Counted from the first letter of the stretch, positions 40,316-50,675 are shown. The stretch: DNA of 64,000 bases from Haemophilus parainfluenzae (GCF_900638025.1 NZ_LR134481.1:1240001-1304000); one strand, 5' to 3'. Notes: generated from the sequence alone by a model not told the origin. Made by a program: numbers and translations.

Positions 40316-41362
40316 TTATTCTTTTGGCGATTTACCCTCTAAGAGTATTTCAGAAACCCAACGTTGGGTAAGGCGTTTGCCTTCTTGATCTGTACCAAAT
40401 TTCATAAAATCAATATCCACCAATTTTAATTTGCTAGCCGGTAAGAAACCAGGCGCTGGCTCAGCATGAATATTGGTTGGAAGTTGATAAGAGTCTGATT
40501 CTTTCCAAGGAATTTCTTGTGCTTCTTTACTGAGTACGAAATCCATAAAGAGTTTGGCATTATCAAGGTTTCTCGATCCTTTAATGATGCTTGCTCCGCC
40601 TAGAGAATAGCCTACGCCTTCGCATGGTAAAATACCTTCAACTGGTGCACCATTTTTCTTCTCACGTGGATAAACCAGCATAAAACCTAAATCAATCGCT
40701 ACGGTACCATTAGCCAAATAGTTGCTTGCAAGGCCTGTTTTGGTATGTTGCATTAGATTGGGTTCTAGTTTTTTCAGATAGTCAAAGGCTTTTTTTTCTC
40801 CCCATAATGTGGAAAACGTACTAATAAGTGAATAACCGGTACCGGAAACACGTGGATCCGGATATTGAATTTGCCCTTGATATTCAGGTTTTATTAGATC
40901 TGCATAACATTTGGGAGTCGGAATATTCAATTCTTTCAATTTTTTAGTATTGACCCCAATGCCAAGTTCCATTAAGTAAATTGCAGAGGTGAAATTGCCG
41001 CGTTGCTCCATTAAAGATTTAAACTGCGGCATGATGTCTTTTTGTAACGGGGAACGATAGGATTCAAGTAAGCCTAATTCAGCCGCTTGGAGATGAGGTT
41101 CAATGGTGCCACCAAACCAGAAATCAGCTTGAGGATTTTCTTTTTCAGCTTTAATTTTTCCTAACACTACACCTGTACTATTACGTACAAATTGTGTATC
41201 TACGTTGTATTTTTTACTAAAGGCTTGCGTGACTTTTTCACATACTACGTTTTGTACACTGCAATAAACAGTAAGTTTACCTTCAGCCTGTACATGAGAA
41301 GTAAAGGCAAGTGCAGCAAGGATAGAAAGTGCGGTCAATTTTAATGTTGTTTTAATTGGCAT
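40316..41362 (-). CDS. AfuA-like ABC binding protein, orphan and with altered ligand pocket
   Basis: A 348-residue periplasmic binding protein with a 26-residue signal peptide (HVQA/EG). It aligns throughout with the two AfuA proteins at 51.5-53.7 kb, including VYCS, ADFWFGG, ELG and PCEG. AfuA of Actinobacillus pleuropneumoniae binds hexose phosphates through Ser37, His205, Asp206 and Glu229 (recalled). Here those positions are Thr63, Leu229, Val230 and Ser253, so sugar-phosphate binding is unlikely in the same way. No permease or ATPase lies beside it. It could use AfuBC at 53.8-56.9 kb or another system. A weak Fur-like stretch lies upstream. An uptake signal falls in the signal peptide (LTALS). 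Confidence 0.88.
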   Translation of the reverse strand: MPIKTTLKLTALSILAALAFTSHVQAEGKLTVYCSVQNVVCEKVTQAFSKKYNVDTQFVRNSTGVVLGKIKAEKENPQADFWFGGTIEPHLQAAELGLLESYRSPLQKDIMPQFKSLMEQRGNFTSAIYLMELGIGVNTKKLKELNIPTPKCYADLIKPEYQGQIQYPDPRVSGTGYSLISTFSTLWGEKKAFDYLKKLEPNLMQHTKTGLASNYLANGTVAIDLGFMLVYPREKKNGAPVEGILPCEGVGYSLGGASIIKGSRNLDNAKLFMDFVLSKEAQEIPWKESDSYQLPTNIHAEPAPGFLPASKLKLVDIDFMKFGTDQEGKRLTQRWVSEILLEGKSPKE

Positions 41363-41447
41363 ATAGTTTCTCTTTTTAAATGATCATTATTGTTATAGCT
41401 TGGGATGCTCATATTAAGCGGGCAGCGGAAATTTGTAAATATTAGGA

Positions 41448-41494
41448 TTGTTTAAAAGTATAATTCCCACTATAATACCTGTAAATTTAACCAG
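41448..41494 (+). promoter_or_regulatory. uvrD promoter with LexA (SOS) box
   Basis: TTGTTT (41448-41453), 17-bp spacer, TATAAT (41471-41476). Directly after it CTGTAAATTTAACCAG (41479-41494) fits CTG-N10-CAG and 12 of 16 positions of the LexA consensus, and resembles the E. coli uvrD box. LexA would cover the transcription start. Confidence 0.85.
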
Positions 41495-41509
41495 ATTAAA
41501 ACAAGAGCA

Positions 41510-43687
41510 ATGGATATTTCAGAATTACTTGATGGCTTGAATGATAAACAACGTGAAGCAGTGGCAGCACAGCTTGGTAATTACCTTGTGCTTGCGGGAG
41601 CTGGAAGTGGTAAAACCCGTGTATTGACCCATCGTATTGCCTGGTTGATTGCCGTAGAAAATATTTCTGAAGGCAGCATTATGGCGGTAACCTTTACTAA
41701 TAAAGCCGCTGCTGAAATGCGCCATCGTATTCAAGATACCTTATCTAAACATGCTCAATCCAATTTATTTGGCATGTGGATTGGGACATTCCATAGCATT
41801 GCCCATCGATTACTACGCGCTCACCATTTAGATGTGAACTTGCCACAAGATTTCCAAATTTTAGATTCTGAAGATCAGTTGCGGTTAGTGAAACGCTTGA
41901 TGAAATTACACAATTATGACGATAAAGCGTTTCCACCAAAACAAGCATGCTGGTATATCAATAATAAAAAAGATGAAGGTTTAAGACCGCAAGATATTAA
42001 TGATTTTGGTGATCGCCAGGAAAAGGAGTGGATCAAGATTTATCAAATTTATCAAGATACTTGCGATCGTGCAGGCTTAGTGGATTTTGCTGAATTGTTA
42101 ATTCGTGCGTATGAATTATTCGCTAAAAAGCCCGTGATTTTGCAACGCTATCAGCAACGTTTTCAGCACATTTTGGTGGATGAGTTTCAAGATACCAATA
42201 AAATCCAATATGCGTGGATCAAAATTCTTGCTGGTAATACGGGCAAAGTGATGGTTGTGGGCGATGATGACCAATCTATTTATGGATGGCGTGGTGCGCA
42301 AGTCGAAAATATTCAAAAATTCCTAAAAGATTTCGATGCTGAAACTATTCGCTTGGAGCAAAATTATCGTTCTACCGGTAATATTCTGAAAAGTGCCAAC
42401 CAACTTATTTCGAATAATAGTGATCGCCTCGGTAAGAATTTATGGACCGACGGTGAAATGGGTGAGCCAGTAGGTATTTATGCCGCTTTTAATGAATTAG
42501 ATGAGGCAAAATTTGTGGCGTCTCAAATCCAAAATTGGGTAGATGACGGTGGAAAATTAGATGATTGTGCTGTTTTATATCGTAGTAATAGTCAATCTCG
42601 TGTTATTGAAGAAGCGTTGATTCGTTGCCAAATTCCCTATCGAATTTATGGTGGGATGCGATTCTTCGAACGCCAAGAAATTAAAGATGCGTTGGCATAT
42701 TTACGTTTAATTAATAATCGTCAAGATGACGCGGCATTTGAACGTGTGATTAATACGCCTACGCGTGGTATAGGCGATCGTACTTTAGATGTGTTACGAA
42801 ATTTAACCCGTGAACGTCAAATTACCTTATGGCAAGCAGTACAAGTGGCCACACAAGAAAATATGCTAACGGGACGTGCTTCAACCGCATTGCTTCGTTT
42901 CCAAGAGTTGATTAATTCTTTACAGGTTGATACAGCCGAAATGCCATTGTTTGCACAAACTGATTTTGTGATTAAACATTCTGGCTTATACGATATGTAT
43001 AAACAGGAAAAAGGCGAGAAAGGTGAAGTGCGTATTGAAAACTTAGAAGAATTGGTGACGGCAACCCGAGAATTTATCAAACCGGATGAAGCCGAGGATA
43101 TGACCGATCTTATGGCCTTTTTAACTCATGCTTCTTTAGAAGCGGGTGAAGAGCAGGCTTCGCCACATCAATCTTGTGTGGAGATGATGACCTTACATTC
43201 TGCAAAAGGCTTGGAATTCCCATGTGTATTTATGGTCGGAGTCGAAGAGGGCGTATTTCCAAGTTTCCGTTCATTTGAAGAGCCTGGTCGTTTGGAGGAG
43301 GAACGCCGTCTTGCTTATGTGGGCATTACTCGAGCTAAGCAAAAACTCACCATTTGTTATGCTGAAAGTCGTCGTATTTACACGAAAGAAGAACGCCATT
43401 TACCTTCGCGTTTTATTACCGAATTGCCGCCAGAGTGTATTCAAGAAATTCGTTTACGTGGAACGGTGACACGAGCCTTAAATCAAGCTAAAGTTGGTTC
43501 TCTTAGTCCAAATTTTCCTGAAAATGAATGGAAAATGGGGCAAAAAGTGAAACATGAAAAGTTTGGTTTTGGCACAGTTATAAATGTTGAAGGTGCTGAC
43601 AATAATACCCGTTTACAAATCGCTTTCCAAGCGCAAGGCATTAAGTGGCTGATTGCGCATTTGGCAAAATTAGAAAAAGTGCGGTAG
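41510..43687 (+). CDS. uvrD: DNA helicase II UvrD
   Basis: A 725-residue superfamily 1 helicase for excision and mismatch repair. Walker A GAGSGKT is at residues 30-36, then VTFTNKAAAEM, VDEFQDTN, GDDDQSIYGWRGA, QNYRST, TLHSAKGLEF and AYVGITRAK. A C-terminal Tudor-like domain (GFGTVINVEGA) is present, so UvrD rather than Rep. The last codons and the TAG stop are made by an uptake signal (43677-43685, Lys-Val-Arg-stop). The promoter carries a LexA box. No terminator separates it from dppB. Confidence 0.97.
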   Translation: MDISELLDGLNDKQREAVAAQLGNYLVLAGAGSGKTRVLTHRIAWLIAVENISEGSIMAVTFTNKAAAEMRHRIQDTLSKHAQSNLFGMWIGTFHSIAHRLLRAHHLDVNLPQDFQILDSEDQLRLVKRLMKLHNYDDKAFPPKQACWYINNKKDEGLRPQDINDFGDRQEKEWIKIYQIYQDTCDRAGLVDFAELLIRAYELFAKKPVILQRYQQRFQHILVDEFQDTNKIQYAWIKILAGNTGKVMVVGDDDQSIYGWRGAQVENIQKFLKDFDAETIRLEQNYRSTGNILKSANQLISNNSDRLGKNLWTDGEMGEPVGIYAAFNELDEAKFVASQIQNWVDDGGKLDDCAVLYRSNSQSRVIEEALIRCQIPYRIYGGMRFFERQEIKDALAYLRLINNRQDDAAFERVINTPTRGIGDRTLDVLRNLTRERQITLWQAVQVATQENMLTGRASTALLRFQELINSLQVDTAEMPLFAQTDFVIKHSGLYDMYKQEKGEKGEVRIENLEELVTATREFIKPDEAEDMTDLMAFLTHASLEAGEEQASPHQSCVEMMTLHSAKGLEFPCVFMVGVEEGVFPSFRSFEEPGRLEEERRLAYVGITRAKQKLTICYAESRRIYTKEERHLPSRFITELPPECIQEIRLRGTVTRALNQAKVGSLSPNFPENEWKMGQKVKHEKFGFGTVINVEGADNNTRLQIAFQAQGIKWLIAHLAKLEKVR

Positions 43688-43714
43688 AATCGGGCATTTT
43701 ATTATAATGAGTGT

Positions 43715-43734
43715 GAATATTCGTGTTCATATTC
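43715..43734. repeat. Inverted repeat upstream of dppB
   Basis: GAATAT (43715-43720) and ATATTC (43729-43734) with 8 nt between, 50 bp before dppB. Nested TGAATA/TGTTCA also pairs imperfectly and recalls an ArgR-like half site. It may be an operator; the regulator is unknown. Confidence 0.35.
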
Positions 43735-43784
43735 AATATACTAGTGCGAAAACGCTACACTTTTATCTATCATGTGGGAAGTAG

Positions 43785-44789
43785 ATGTTTAAATTTATTT
43801 TAAAACGTATTTTAATGGTGATTCCTACCTTTATTGCCATTACTTTTGTAACTTTTGCTCTCATTCATTTTATTCCAGGTGATCCTGTGGAAATTATGAT
43901 GGGAGAGCGAGGTTTAACGCCAGAAGTTCATCAACAAATGATGAAGCAACTTGGTCTAGATTTACCGTTGTATCAGCAATATTTCAACTATATTGGCAAT
44001 GTGATACAAGGCGATTTTGGTGAATCGTTCCGTACTCGACAACCTGTTCTGACTGAGTTTTTCACACTTTTTCCTGCTACATTTGAATTGGCTTTCTTTG
44101 CGCTATTTTGGTCGTTAATTGCGGGTATTACGCTAGGAACGATTGCTGCAGTAAAGAAAGATAGTTGGATTTCTCATACCGTAACAGCGATGTCCCTAAC
44201 GGGTTATTCTATGCCTATTTTCTGGTGGGGATTAATTTTGATTTTATATGTTTCTCCTTGGTTTGGCTTGCCACAAGGGGGACGTTTGGATGATAGTTTC
44301 TGGATCGATACTCCAACGGGTTTTATGCTTATTGATACTTGGTTTTCTAATGAGCCAGGTGCCTTTTGGAATGCAGTTAAGTCACTGATTCTCCCTGCTA
44401 TTGTATTAGGTACAATTCCACTTGCAGTAATTACCAGAATGACACGTTCCTCAATGCTGGAAGTATTAGGAGAAGACTATATTCGTACCGCAAAAGCGAA
44501 AGGTTTAAGTTATACTCGAATTGTCATTTTTCATGCGCTACGCAATGCGCTTATCCCTGTTGTGACTGTTGTGGGCTTGATTGTAGGGCAGCTATTATCT
44601 GGTGCGGTTTTAACCGAAACGATTTTCTCATGGCCAGGCATTGGTAAATGGATTATTGATGCAATTACCAATCGAGATTACCCCGTCTTACAAGGCGCCG
44701 TGTTGATTATTGCTACAATTATTATTGTGGTGAATTTGACGATCGATTTACTTTATGGCGTGGTAAACCCACGTATTCGCCATCAATAA
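43785..44789 (+). CDS. dppB: Dipeptide/glutathione ABC permease DppB
   Basis: A 334-residue permease with about six helices, the N-terminal PGDPVE periplasmic motif and the EAA-type loop EDYIRTAKAKGLSYTRI. First gene of dppBCDF. In H. influenzae this transporter takes up glutathione with the binding protein GbpA/HbpA and may carry peptides or heme. No binding protein lies here; uvrD is directly upstream, as in H. influenzae. Confidence 0.94.
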   Translation: MFKFILKRILMVIPTFIAITFVTFALIHFIPGDPVEIMMGERGLTPEVHQQMMKQLGLDLPLYQQYFNYIGNVIQGDFGESFRTRQPVLTEFFTLFPATFELAFFALFWSLIAGITLGTIAAVKKDSWISHTVTAMSLTGYSMPIFWWGLILILYVSPWFGLPQGGRLDDSFWIDTPTGFMLIDTWFSNEPGAFWNAVKSLILPAIVLGTIPLAVITRMTRSSMLEVLGEDYIRTAKAKGLSYTRIVIFHALRNALIPVVTVVGLIVGQLLSGAVLTETIFSWPGIGKWIIDAITNRDYPVLQGAVLIIATIIIVVNLTIDLLYGVVNPRIRHQ

Positions 44790-44801
44790 GGAGCCTTATT
44801 T

Positions 44802-45698
44802 ATGACGGAAAAAGCTTTATCTATTGAAACGATTGCGCCTCGTACACCGTCGCAAGAGTTTTGGTTTTATTTTAAACAAAATAAAGGGGCAGTGATTGGC
44901 CTCATGTTTATTCTTATGGTGGCATTAATCAGTATTTTTGCCCCTTGGATAGCACCTTTTGATCCTATCGAACAAAATCGTTCAGCGTTATTGTTACCAC
45001 CAGCTTGGTATGAAGGTGGTAATTCCGCTTATTTACTCGGTACAGATGATATTGGTCGAGATATTCTTTCTCGTATTATGTATGGAACGCGCATTTCTGT
45101 TTTTGCGGGTTTTATTATAGTGATTTTATCGTGTATTTTAGGGACGAGTCTTGGCTTACTTGCCGGCTATTATGGCGGAGCATTAGACACATTAATTGTT
45201 CGTTGTATTGACATTATGTTGGCTATCCCAAACTTGCTTTTAACCATTGTGGTGGTGTCAATTTTAGAACCTTCTTTAACGAATGCGACGTTGGCGATTG
45301 CCGTGGTATCCATTCCAAGTTATGTGCGTTTAACACGTGCGGCCGTATTGAATGAGAAAAATAGAGATTATGTCACCTCTTCACGAGTGGCAGGAGCAAG
45401 CGTATTACGTTTAATGTTTATTGTGATTTTACCAAATTGCCTTGCACCGCTTATCGTACAAATGACGATGGGAATTTCTAATGCGATTTTAGAATTAGCG
45501 ACTTTAGGTTTCTTAGGTATCGGCGCAAAACCACCAACACCAGAATTGGGTACTATGTTATCTGAATCACGTAGCTTTATGCAGGCGGCAAACTGGTTGG
45601 TTACCATTCCAGGTTTAGTCATTTTATCGCTTGTTTTAGCATTTAACTTAATGGGCGATGGGTTGCGTGATGCACTCGATCCAAAATTAAAACAATAG
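44802..45698 (+). CDS. dppC: Dipeptide/glutathione ABC permease DppC
   Basis: A 298-residue second permease with the expected N-terminal helix, [18 protein letters not shown] and the EAA-like [13 protein letters not shown]. It follows dppB by 12 bp with AAGGAG and precedes dppD by 8 bp, a compact operon. Confidence 0.94.
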   Translation: MTEKALSIETIAPRTPSQEFWFYFKQNKGAVIGLMFILMVALISIFAPWIAPFDPIEQNRSALLLPPAWYEGGNSAYLLGTDDIGRDILSRIMYGTRISVFAGFIIVILSCILGTSLGLLAGYYGGALDTLIVRCIDIMLAIPNLLLTIVVVSILEPSLTNATLAIAVVSIPSYVRLTRAAVLNEKNRDYVTSSRVAGASVLRLMFIVILPNCLAPLIVQMTMGISNAILELATLGFLGIGAKPPTPELGTMLSESRSFMQAANWLVTIPGLVILSLVLAFNLMGDGLRDALDPKLKQ

Positions 45699-45706
45699 GG
45701 GGCAGG

Positions 45707-46690
45707 ATGGCATTATTAGATGTAAAAGAGCTTTCTGTTCACTTTGGTGATGAAAAAGCACCTTTTAAAGCAGTGGATCGTATTAGCTACCAAGTTAATC
45801 AAGGCGAAGTATTAGGCATTGTTGGCGAGTCTGGCTCGGGAAAATCAGTGAGCTCCCTCGCAGTGATGGGCTTGATTGATTTTCCAGGTCGTGTTTCAGC
45901 GAAAGGGCTAGAATTTGAAGGAAAAGATCTCTTAAGCTTACCGTCAAAAGAAAAGCGGGAATTAGTTGGCGCAGATATTGCCATGATCTTTCAAGACCCG
46001 ATGACAAGCTTAAATCCTGCTTATACAGTAGGTTTCCAAATTATGGAAGCGATTAAGGCGCATCAAGGCGGCAGCAAAAAAGAACGCCGTGAACGCACCT
46101 TAGAGCTATTACGTTTAGTCGGTATTCCTGATCCAAAATCACGTATTGATGTTTATCCGCATCAGCTTTCTGGCGGGATGAGCCAACGCGTTATGATTGC
46201 AATGGCGATTGCGTGTAAACCGAGATTGCTCATTGCAGATGAACCAACCACCGCACTGGATGTGACTATTCAAGCTCAAATTGTAGATTTGTTGCTTGAG
46301 TTGCAACAAAAAGAATGTATGTCGTTGATTCTGATTACGCATGATCTTGCGTTAGTTGCAGAAGCGGCGCATCGTATTATTGTGATGTATGCAGGACAAG
46401 TAGTGGAAGAAGGACGAGCAGAAGATATTTTCCGTGAGCCGAAACATCCTTACACTCAAGCGTTATTGCGTTCTTTACCGGAGTTTGCAGAAGGTAAATC
46501 TCGTTTACAATCTTTACCTGGCGTGGTGCCAGGTAAATACGATCGCCCACAAGGTTGTTTGTTAAATCCACGCTGTCCGTATGCGACCGATCTTTGTCGA
46601 CGTGTGGAACCTGAATTACGTCAAATAGGAAATCGACAAGTAAAATGTCACACCCCATTAAATGCCCAAGGAGAACCTAGCAATGTCTGA
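45707..46690 (+). CDS. dppD: Dipeptide/glutathione ABC ATPase DppD
   Basis: A 327-residue ATPase: Walker [10 protein letters not shown], signature LSGGMSQR, Walker [13 protein letters not shown], and the C-terminal oligopeptide-type Cys motif ([16 protein letters not shown]) that can hold an iron-sulfur cluster. Its stop lies 8 bp inside dppF. Confidence 0.95.
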   Translation: MALLDVKELSVHFGDEKAPFKAVDRISYQVNQGEVLGIVGESGSGKSVSSLAVMGLIDFPGRVSAKGLEFEGKDLLSLPSKEKRELVGADIAMIFQDPMTSLNPAYTVGFQIMEAIKAHQGGSKKERRERTLELLRLVGIPDPKSRIDVYPHQLSGGMSQRVMIAMAIACKPRLLIADEPTTALDVTIQAQIVDLLLELQQKECMSLILITHDLALVAEAAHRIIVMYAGQVVEEGRAEDIFREPKHPYTQALLRSLPEFAEGKSRLQSLPGVVPGKYDRPQGCLLNPRCPYATDLCRRVEPELRQIGNRQVKCHTPLNAQGEPSNV

Positions 46691-47666
46691 TGTCGCACAA
46701 GAAAATGCACCATTGCTCAATGCTATTGGGCTGAAAAAATATTATCCTGTGAAAAAAGGGATGTTTGCTAAAACACAGCAAGTGAAAGCATTAGATGGCG
46801 TGTCTTTTTCCTTAGAGCGTGGCAAAACCCTTGCTGTGGTCGGGGAGTCTGGTTGTGGTAAATCAACACTAGGTCGTCTGTTGACGATGATAGAAGAGCC
46901 GACAGAAGGTGAGTTGTATTACAACGGGCAAAATTTCTTAGAGAATGATCACGAAACGAAAGCATTGCGTCGTCAGAAAATTCAAATCGTGTTTCAAAAC
47001 CCTTATGCATCACTGAACCCACGTAAGAAAATCGGCACAATTTTGGAAGAACCTTTAGTCATTAATACCAATTTATCGGCTAAAGAACGTAAAGAAAAAG
47101 TATTGTCCATGATGGATAAAGTGGGATTGCGAGCAGAGTTTTATGATCGCTATCCACATATGTTTTCAGGCGGACAACGCCAGCGTATTGCGATTGCTCG
47201 AGGTTTAATGCTTGATCCTGACGTGGTTGTAGCTGATGAACCAGTTTCAGCGTTAGACGTATCTGTTCGTGCGCAAGTGCTGAATTTGATGATGGATTTA
47301 CAAGTTGAGCTTGGTTTATCTTATGTGTTTATTTCCCATGATCTTTCGGTGGTTGAACATATTGCTGATGAAGTGATGGTGATGTATTTAGGTCGTTGTG
47401 TTGAAATGGGCACAAAAGCGCAGATCTTTAAAAATCCACAGCATCCTTATACGCAAGCGTTACTTTCGGCAACGCCAAGATTGTCACCTGAATTACGTCG
47501 CCAGCGGATTAAATTAACCGGAGAATTGCCAAGTCCAATTAATCCGCCAAAAGGTTGTGCATTTAATCCGCGTTGTTGGAAAGCAACGGATAAATGTCGA
47601 AATGAGCAGCCTAAATTGGAAAAATATCCTGATGATAAGCTCATTGCTTGCTTCCATCTCGATTAG
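46683..47666 (+). CDS. dppF: Dipeptide/glutathione ABC ATPase DppF
   Basis: A 327-residue ATPase: Walker [10 protein letters not shown], signature FSGGQRQRI, Walker [12 protein letters not shown], and the C-terminal [18 protein letters not shown] 46683 overlaps the end of dppD by 8 bp and follows AAGGAG. Last gene of the operon, closed by an uptake-signal terminator. Confidence 0.95.
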   Translation: MSDVAQENAPLLNAIGLKKYYPVKKGMFAKTQQVKALDGVSFSLERGKTLAVVGESGCGKSTLGRLLTMIEEPTEGELYYNGQNFLENDHETKALRRQKIQIVFQNPYASLNPRKKIGTILEEPLVINTNLSAKERKEKVLSMMDKVGLRAEFYDRYPHMFSGGQRQRIAIARGLMLDPDVVVADEPVSALDVSVRAQVLNLMMDLQVELGLSYVFISHDLSVVEHIADEVMVMYLGRCVEMGTKAQIFKNPQHPYTQALLSATPRLSPELRRQRIKLTGELPSPINPPKGCAFNPRCWKATDKCRNEQPKLEKYPDDKLIACFHLD

Positions 47667-47680
47667 AAAAGATAAAAGAA

Positions 47681-47712
47681 AATGACCGCACTTGAGTAAG
47701 TGCGGTCATTTT
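47681..47712. terminator. Uptake-signal hairpin, reversed arm order, after dppF
   Basis: AATGACCGCACTT (47681-47693), loop GAGT, AAGTGCGGTCATT (47698-47710), then T-run. Here the complement comes first, unlike the other pairs in the window. It is shared by convergent dppF and sotB. Confidence 0.9.
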
Positions 47713-47713
47713 T

Positions 47714-48892
47714 TTAGATATTTTGAGAACGATAGCGGAAATTAAAGAAGACGAAGATACCGAGTGCAATAATGGCTAACGCTGCACCACTAAAGCCAAT
47801 GTATTCAAGTCCTACATGTCGCATAATTTGATTCCCGAAGAGCGCTCCCGCACCAATCCCCGCATTAAAAATACCCGAGAAAATGGCTGTTGCTACATCA
47901 GTGGCATCGGGGGCAAGTTGCAATACACGCATTTGTAGTGCTAAACCAATGCAGGAGATGCCAATTCCCCAAATAAAGGATAAGGCAAACATTGTTGCGG
48001 TATAGCCAGCTGAAGTAAGCATAAATCCTAAAGAAAGCGCTAATAACAGTATCGCATGGATAATAAATTGTGCGGCACCTAAACGGTATAATCGGTTAAA
48101 AATCACACTCGCTGTTACACCTGAAATACCAAAGACCAAGAGAATCATTGTGGCTAGATTAGGATCCATCTGTCCGATTTGAATCATAAATGGCTCAATG
48201 TAGGTGTAGGCTGTAAAGTGGGCCGAAATAATAATTACCGTGGTTGCATAAAGTCCAATTAATAGTGGACGTTTAGCCAAAATAGGCAAACTTGAAACTG
48301 ACCCAGCATTTTTACTCGGTAACGTTGGTAATAAACGAATAATCAAGAACATTATCATCAAAGCTAATATACCAATAATCGCAAAGGTAACGCGCCATCC
48401 CACAAGTTGACCGACTAGTCGTCCTAGTGGCAAACCGAGAATCGTAGCCAGTGATGTACCAATGGCTAACATACCAATGGCTTGTGTCTTTTTATTTTTA
48501 GGCGCAACGCGCATCACTAAAGAGGCGGTGATGGACCAGAATACGGAATGGGCCACCGCAATACACATACGGGCAATAAGAAGAATCCAATAATTCCATG
48601 CAATTACAGAAAGAATATGCCCGATGATAAAAATGATGAAAAGCTTAACGAGTAAGCTTTTACGTTCCATTTTTCCTGTGGCGAGCATTGCGGGCAGGGA
48701 CATGATGAGAACAGTCCACGCATAAATGGTCATCATTAAGCCGACATCAGAGGTTTGCATATTAAAGCTTTGCCCAATATCGGTGAGTAACGCAACGGGC
48801 ACAAATTCCGTAGTATTAAAAATAAAAGCGGCGCAAGCCATGATAACTACGCGCCAAAATTGAGTTTTTTCTGCTTTTTGGTAAAACGACAT
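47714..48892 (-). CDS. sotB: Major facilitator sugar efflux transporter, SotB type
   Basis: A 392-residue MFS protein with 12 predicted helices and clear SotB features: AAFIFNTTEFVPVALLTDIG, IYAWTVLIMSLPAML, WSITASLVMRVAP and LGLPLGRLVGQ. E. coli SotB exports arabinose and related sugars. The ATG overlaps the stop of the AsmA-like gene (TAATG). Last of four genes udk-dcd-asmA-sotB. Confidence 0.9.
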   Translation of the reverse strand: MSFYQKAEKTQFWRVVIMACAAFIFNTTEFVPVALLTDIGQSFNMQTSDVGLMMTIYAWTVLIMSLPAMLATGKMERKSLLVKLFIIFIIGHILSVIAWNYWILLIARMCIAVAHSVFWSITASLVMRVAPKNKKTQAIGMLAIGTSLATILGLPLGRLVGQLVGWRVTFAIIGILALMIMFLIIRLLPTLPSKNAGSVSSLPILAKRPLLIGLYATTVIIISAHFTAYTYIEPFMIQIGQMDPNLATMILLVFGISGVTASVIFNRLYRLGAAQFIIHAILLLALSLGFMLTSAGYTATMFALSFIWGIGISCIGLALQMRVLQLAPDATDVATAIFSGIFNAGIGAGALFGNQIMRHVGLEYIGFSGAALAIIALGIFVFFNFRYRSQNI

Positions 48893-50082
48893 TATTTTAA
48901 TTTCTCTTTAATTAATTCCTTAAGTTGATGGCGGAAATTTTTATCAATATTCAACTTATATTGTGGGGCGTAACAGCTATCGAAAAAACGAATAGGTAAC
49001 GCTAGTTTTTTGTATTTTTCGTTAGTCGATCTTAAAGTTAAATTGACGTCGCATTGTACATTATCTAAATCAATGGCTCCAGAACCTTCACCTAAAAGTG
49101 CGGTTGTTTTTAAGCTTATTTTATCTACTTTGAGTAAGTGGTTTTCAAGCGAAAGATTTGATTCAAAACGCTCGTAAGGCGTATTCATATTTCTGCTCGC
49201 AGTTAAATCACTGTTATAATTAATTGGTAAATACTGTGCCGCCATATCTAATAAATTCAATCCTAAAAGCTCGCCATCACGTGCATTAAAATCAAATTTC
49301 CCTTCGATTAATTCTGAATTTGTAAAGGCTAATTGAGTGTTAAAATCACTCGTGCCTGTCATGGTTTGTGGGAAATTGAGTAAAGCTAACAACTGCTTTA
49401 AAGGAAAATTTTTACCAGAAAAATTAACCACGCTTTTTTGTAGATAGCTATTAAATTTAAGTATGGCAAGGCAATTCGTGGCGCATATCGGTCGAATGTA
49501 AGCAATGGCCAGTTTTTGTGGTTTTGTTAGATCTGCATGAATTTCAATATAACCCAATTTTTGCTGATTAAGTTGAACATCATCAAATTGAATAAGAGAT
49601 TCCCCTTTTTGACGAAGGGCTATATTGCCTTTGTTAAAAATAAAATCAAATGTGGTGGCATTGCCATAAACTGGCTTTTCAAGTGTTACCCAAACGTGAT
49701 GGGTACCATTTAAAATAAGATCTTTTCTTAAAAATTGTTTGAGTGGAAAATCCGAAAATGCCATGCGAATATTGGCTGAATTTAGCGCATTCTCGGTAAA
49801 ACTAGCTTGCTGAATTTGAATTTCATCAAGCATCGGATTGCCAAAAATAAATGAAAAAAAGGATAATTTTCCTTCAATTTTTTTTGCAGAAACAGCGTGG
49901 TATTTAACTTGTTCTAAGGAAATAGAGAGATGAGGAAAGAAGTTAAGACTAACTGCTTCAAGTTTTATATCACGTCTTGCAAGTTGTTCGACAACCAGAG
50001 TTTTTGCTTGTTGAAGTTGAAGATAAAAAAAGAAAAAGATCGCAAACAGTACGATCGACAGGCTAATTGCGATCTTTTTCAT
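48892..50082 (-). CDS. AsmA-family membrane-anchored protein
   Basis: A 396-residue protein with one N-terminal membrane helix (SIVLFAIFFFFYLQL) and a long periplasmic beta-rich part, ending in the AsmA-type region (LLGLNLLDMAAQYLPIN, GEGSGAIDLDN). The family is linked to phospholipid transport between membranes; it is shorter than E. coli AsmA (617 aa), as in H. influenzae. It lies 3 bp after dcd and overlaps sotB by one base. Confidence 0.82.
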   Translation of the reverse strand: MKKIAISLSIVLFAIFFFFYLQLQQAKTLVVEQLARRDIKLEAVSLNFFPHLSISLEQVKYHAVSAKKIEGKLSFFSFIFGNPMLDEIQIQQASFTENALNSANIRMAFSDFPLKQFLRKDLILNGTHHVWVTLEKPVYGNATTFDFIFNKGNIALRQKGESLIQFDDVQLNQQKLGYIEIHADLTKPQKLAIAYIRPICATNCLAILKFNSYLQKSVVNFSGKNFPLKQLLALLNFPQTMTGTSDFNTQLAFTNSELIEGKFDFNARDGELLGLNLLDMAAQYLPINYNSDLTASRNMNTPYERFESNLSLENHLLKVDKISLKTTALLGEGSGAIDLDNVQCDVNLTLRSTNEKYKKLALPIRFFDSCYAPQYKLNIDKNFRHQLKELIKEKLK

Positions 50083-50085
50083 TGA

Positions 50086-50667
50086 TTAGTCCTCATTAAT
50101 TCGACTCGCTACCGCATTTTGCTGATGTTTATATTTGGCATCTTTACGGCTAGTGTAAGGGCGCGCTGCCGAGCCGCTTAACACTTCGAAACTCAATGCG
50201 CCAATCACCATATTAGGACGCAATGCTAAAGGTAATTTGCCAGAATTGTAGAATTCCAACACAATTTTACCTTCCCAACCTGGGTCGATACGATGAGCGG
50301 TAACATGCACCATTAAGCCTAAACGGGCAAGAGAGGAACGACCATCTAACCAACCGATAATATTGGCAGGGAGTTTCACCGACTCTAATGTGGTTGCTAA
50401 GGCTAATACACCAGGGTGTAAGAAGAAGGCCTCATCATCTCCAATAATAATTTCATCACTCATGACTGATTCAAGTTGAGCTGAGACTTCTTCTTTCGGG
50501 CCACTTAAATCAATGTAAGGGGCAGAATGTTCACGAAATACGCGAAATGAATTGCCTAAACGCACATCAATGGTTGCACCATTGATTTTGTCGTTATCAG
50601 GACGAGGCGTTAACGAAATAAGACCATTATCCAAATAGCGTTCGATATCGGTATCGCAAAGACGCAT
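50086..50667 (-). CDS. dcd: dCTP deaminase
   Basis: A 193-residue trimeric deaminase making dUTP from dCTP. Starts [13 protein letters not shown]; conserved [38 protein letters not shown] fragments and C-terminal QNAVASRI agree nearly residue for residue with E. coli Dcd (193 aa). It follows udk by 8 bp; both serve pyrimidine metabolism. Confidence 0.97.
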   Translation of the reverse strand: MRLCDTDIERYLDNGLISLTPRPDNDKINGATIDVRLGNSFRVFREHSAPYIDLSGPKEEVSAQLESVMSDEIIIGDDEAFFLHPGVLALATTLESVKLPANIIGWLDGRSSLARLGLMVHVTAHRIDPGWEGKIVLEFYNSGKLPLALRPNMVIGALSFEVLSGSAARPYTSRKDAKYKHQQNAVASRINED

Positions 50668-50675
50668 GATTTTTC

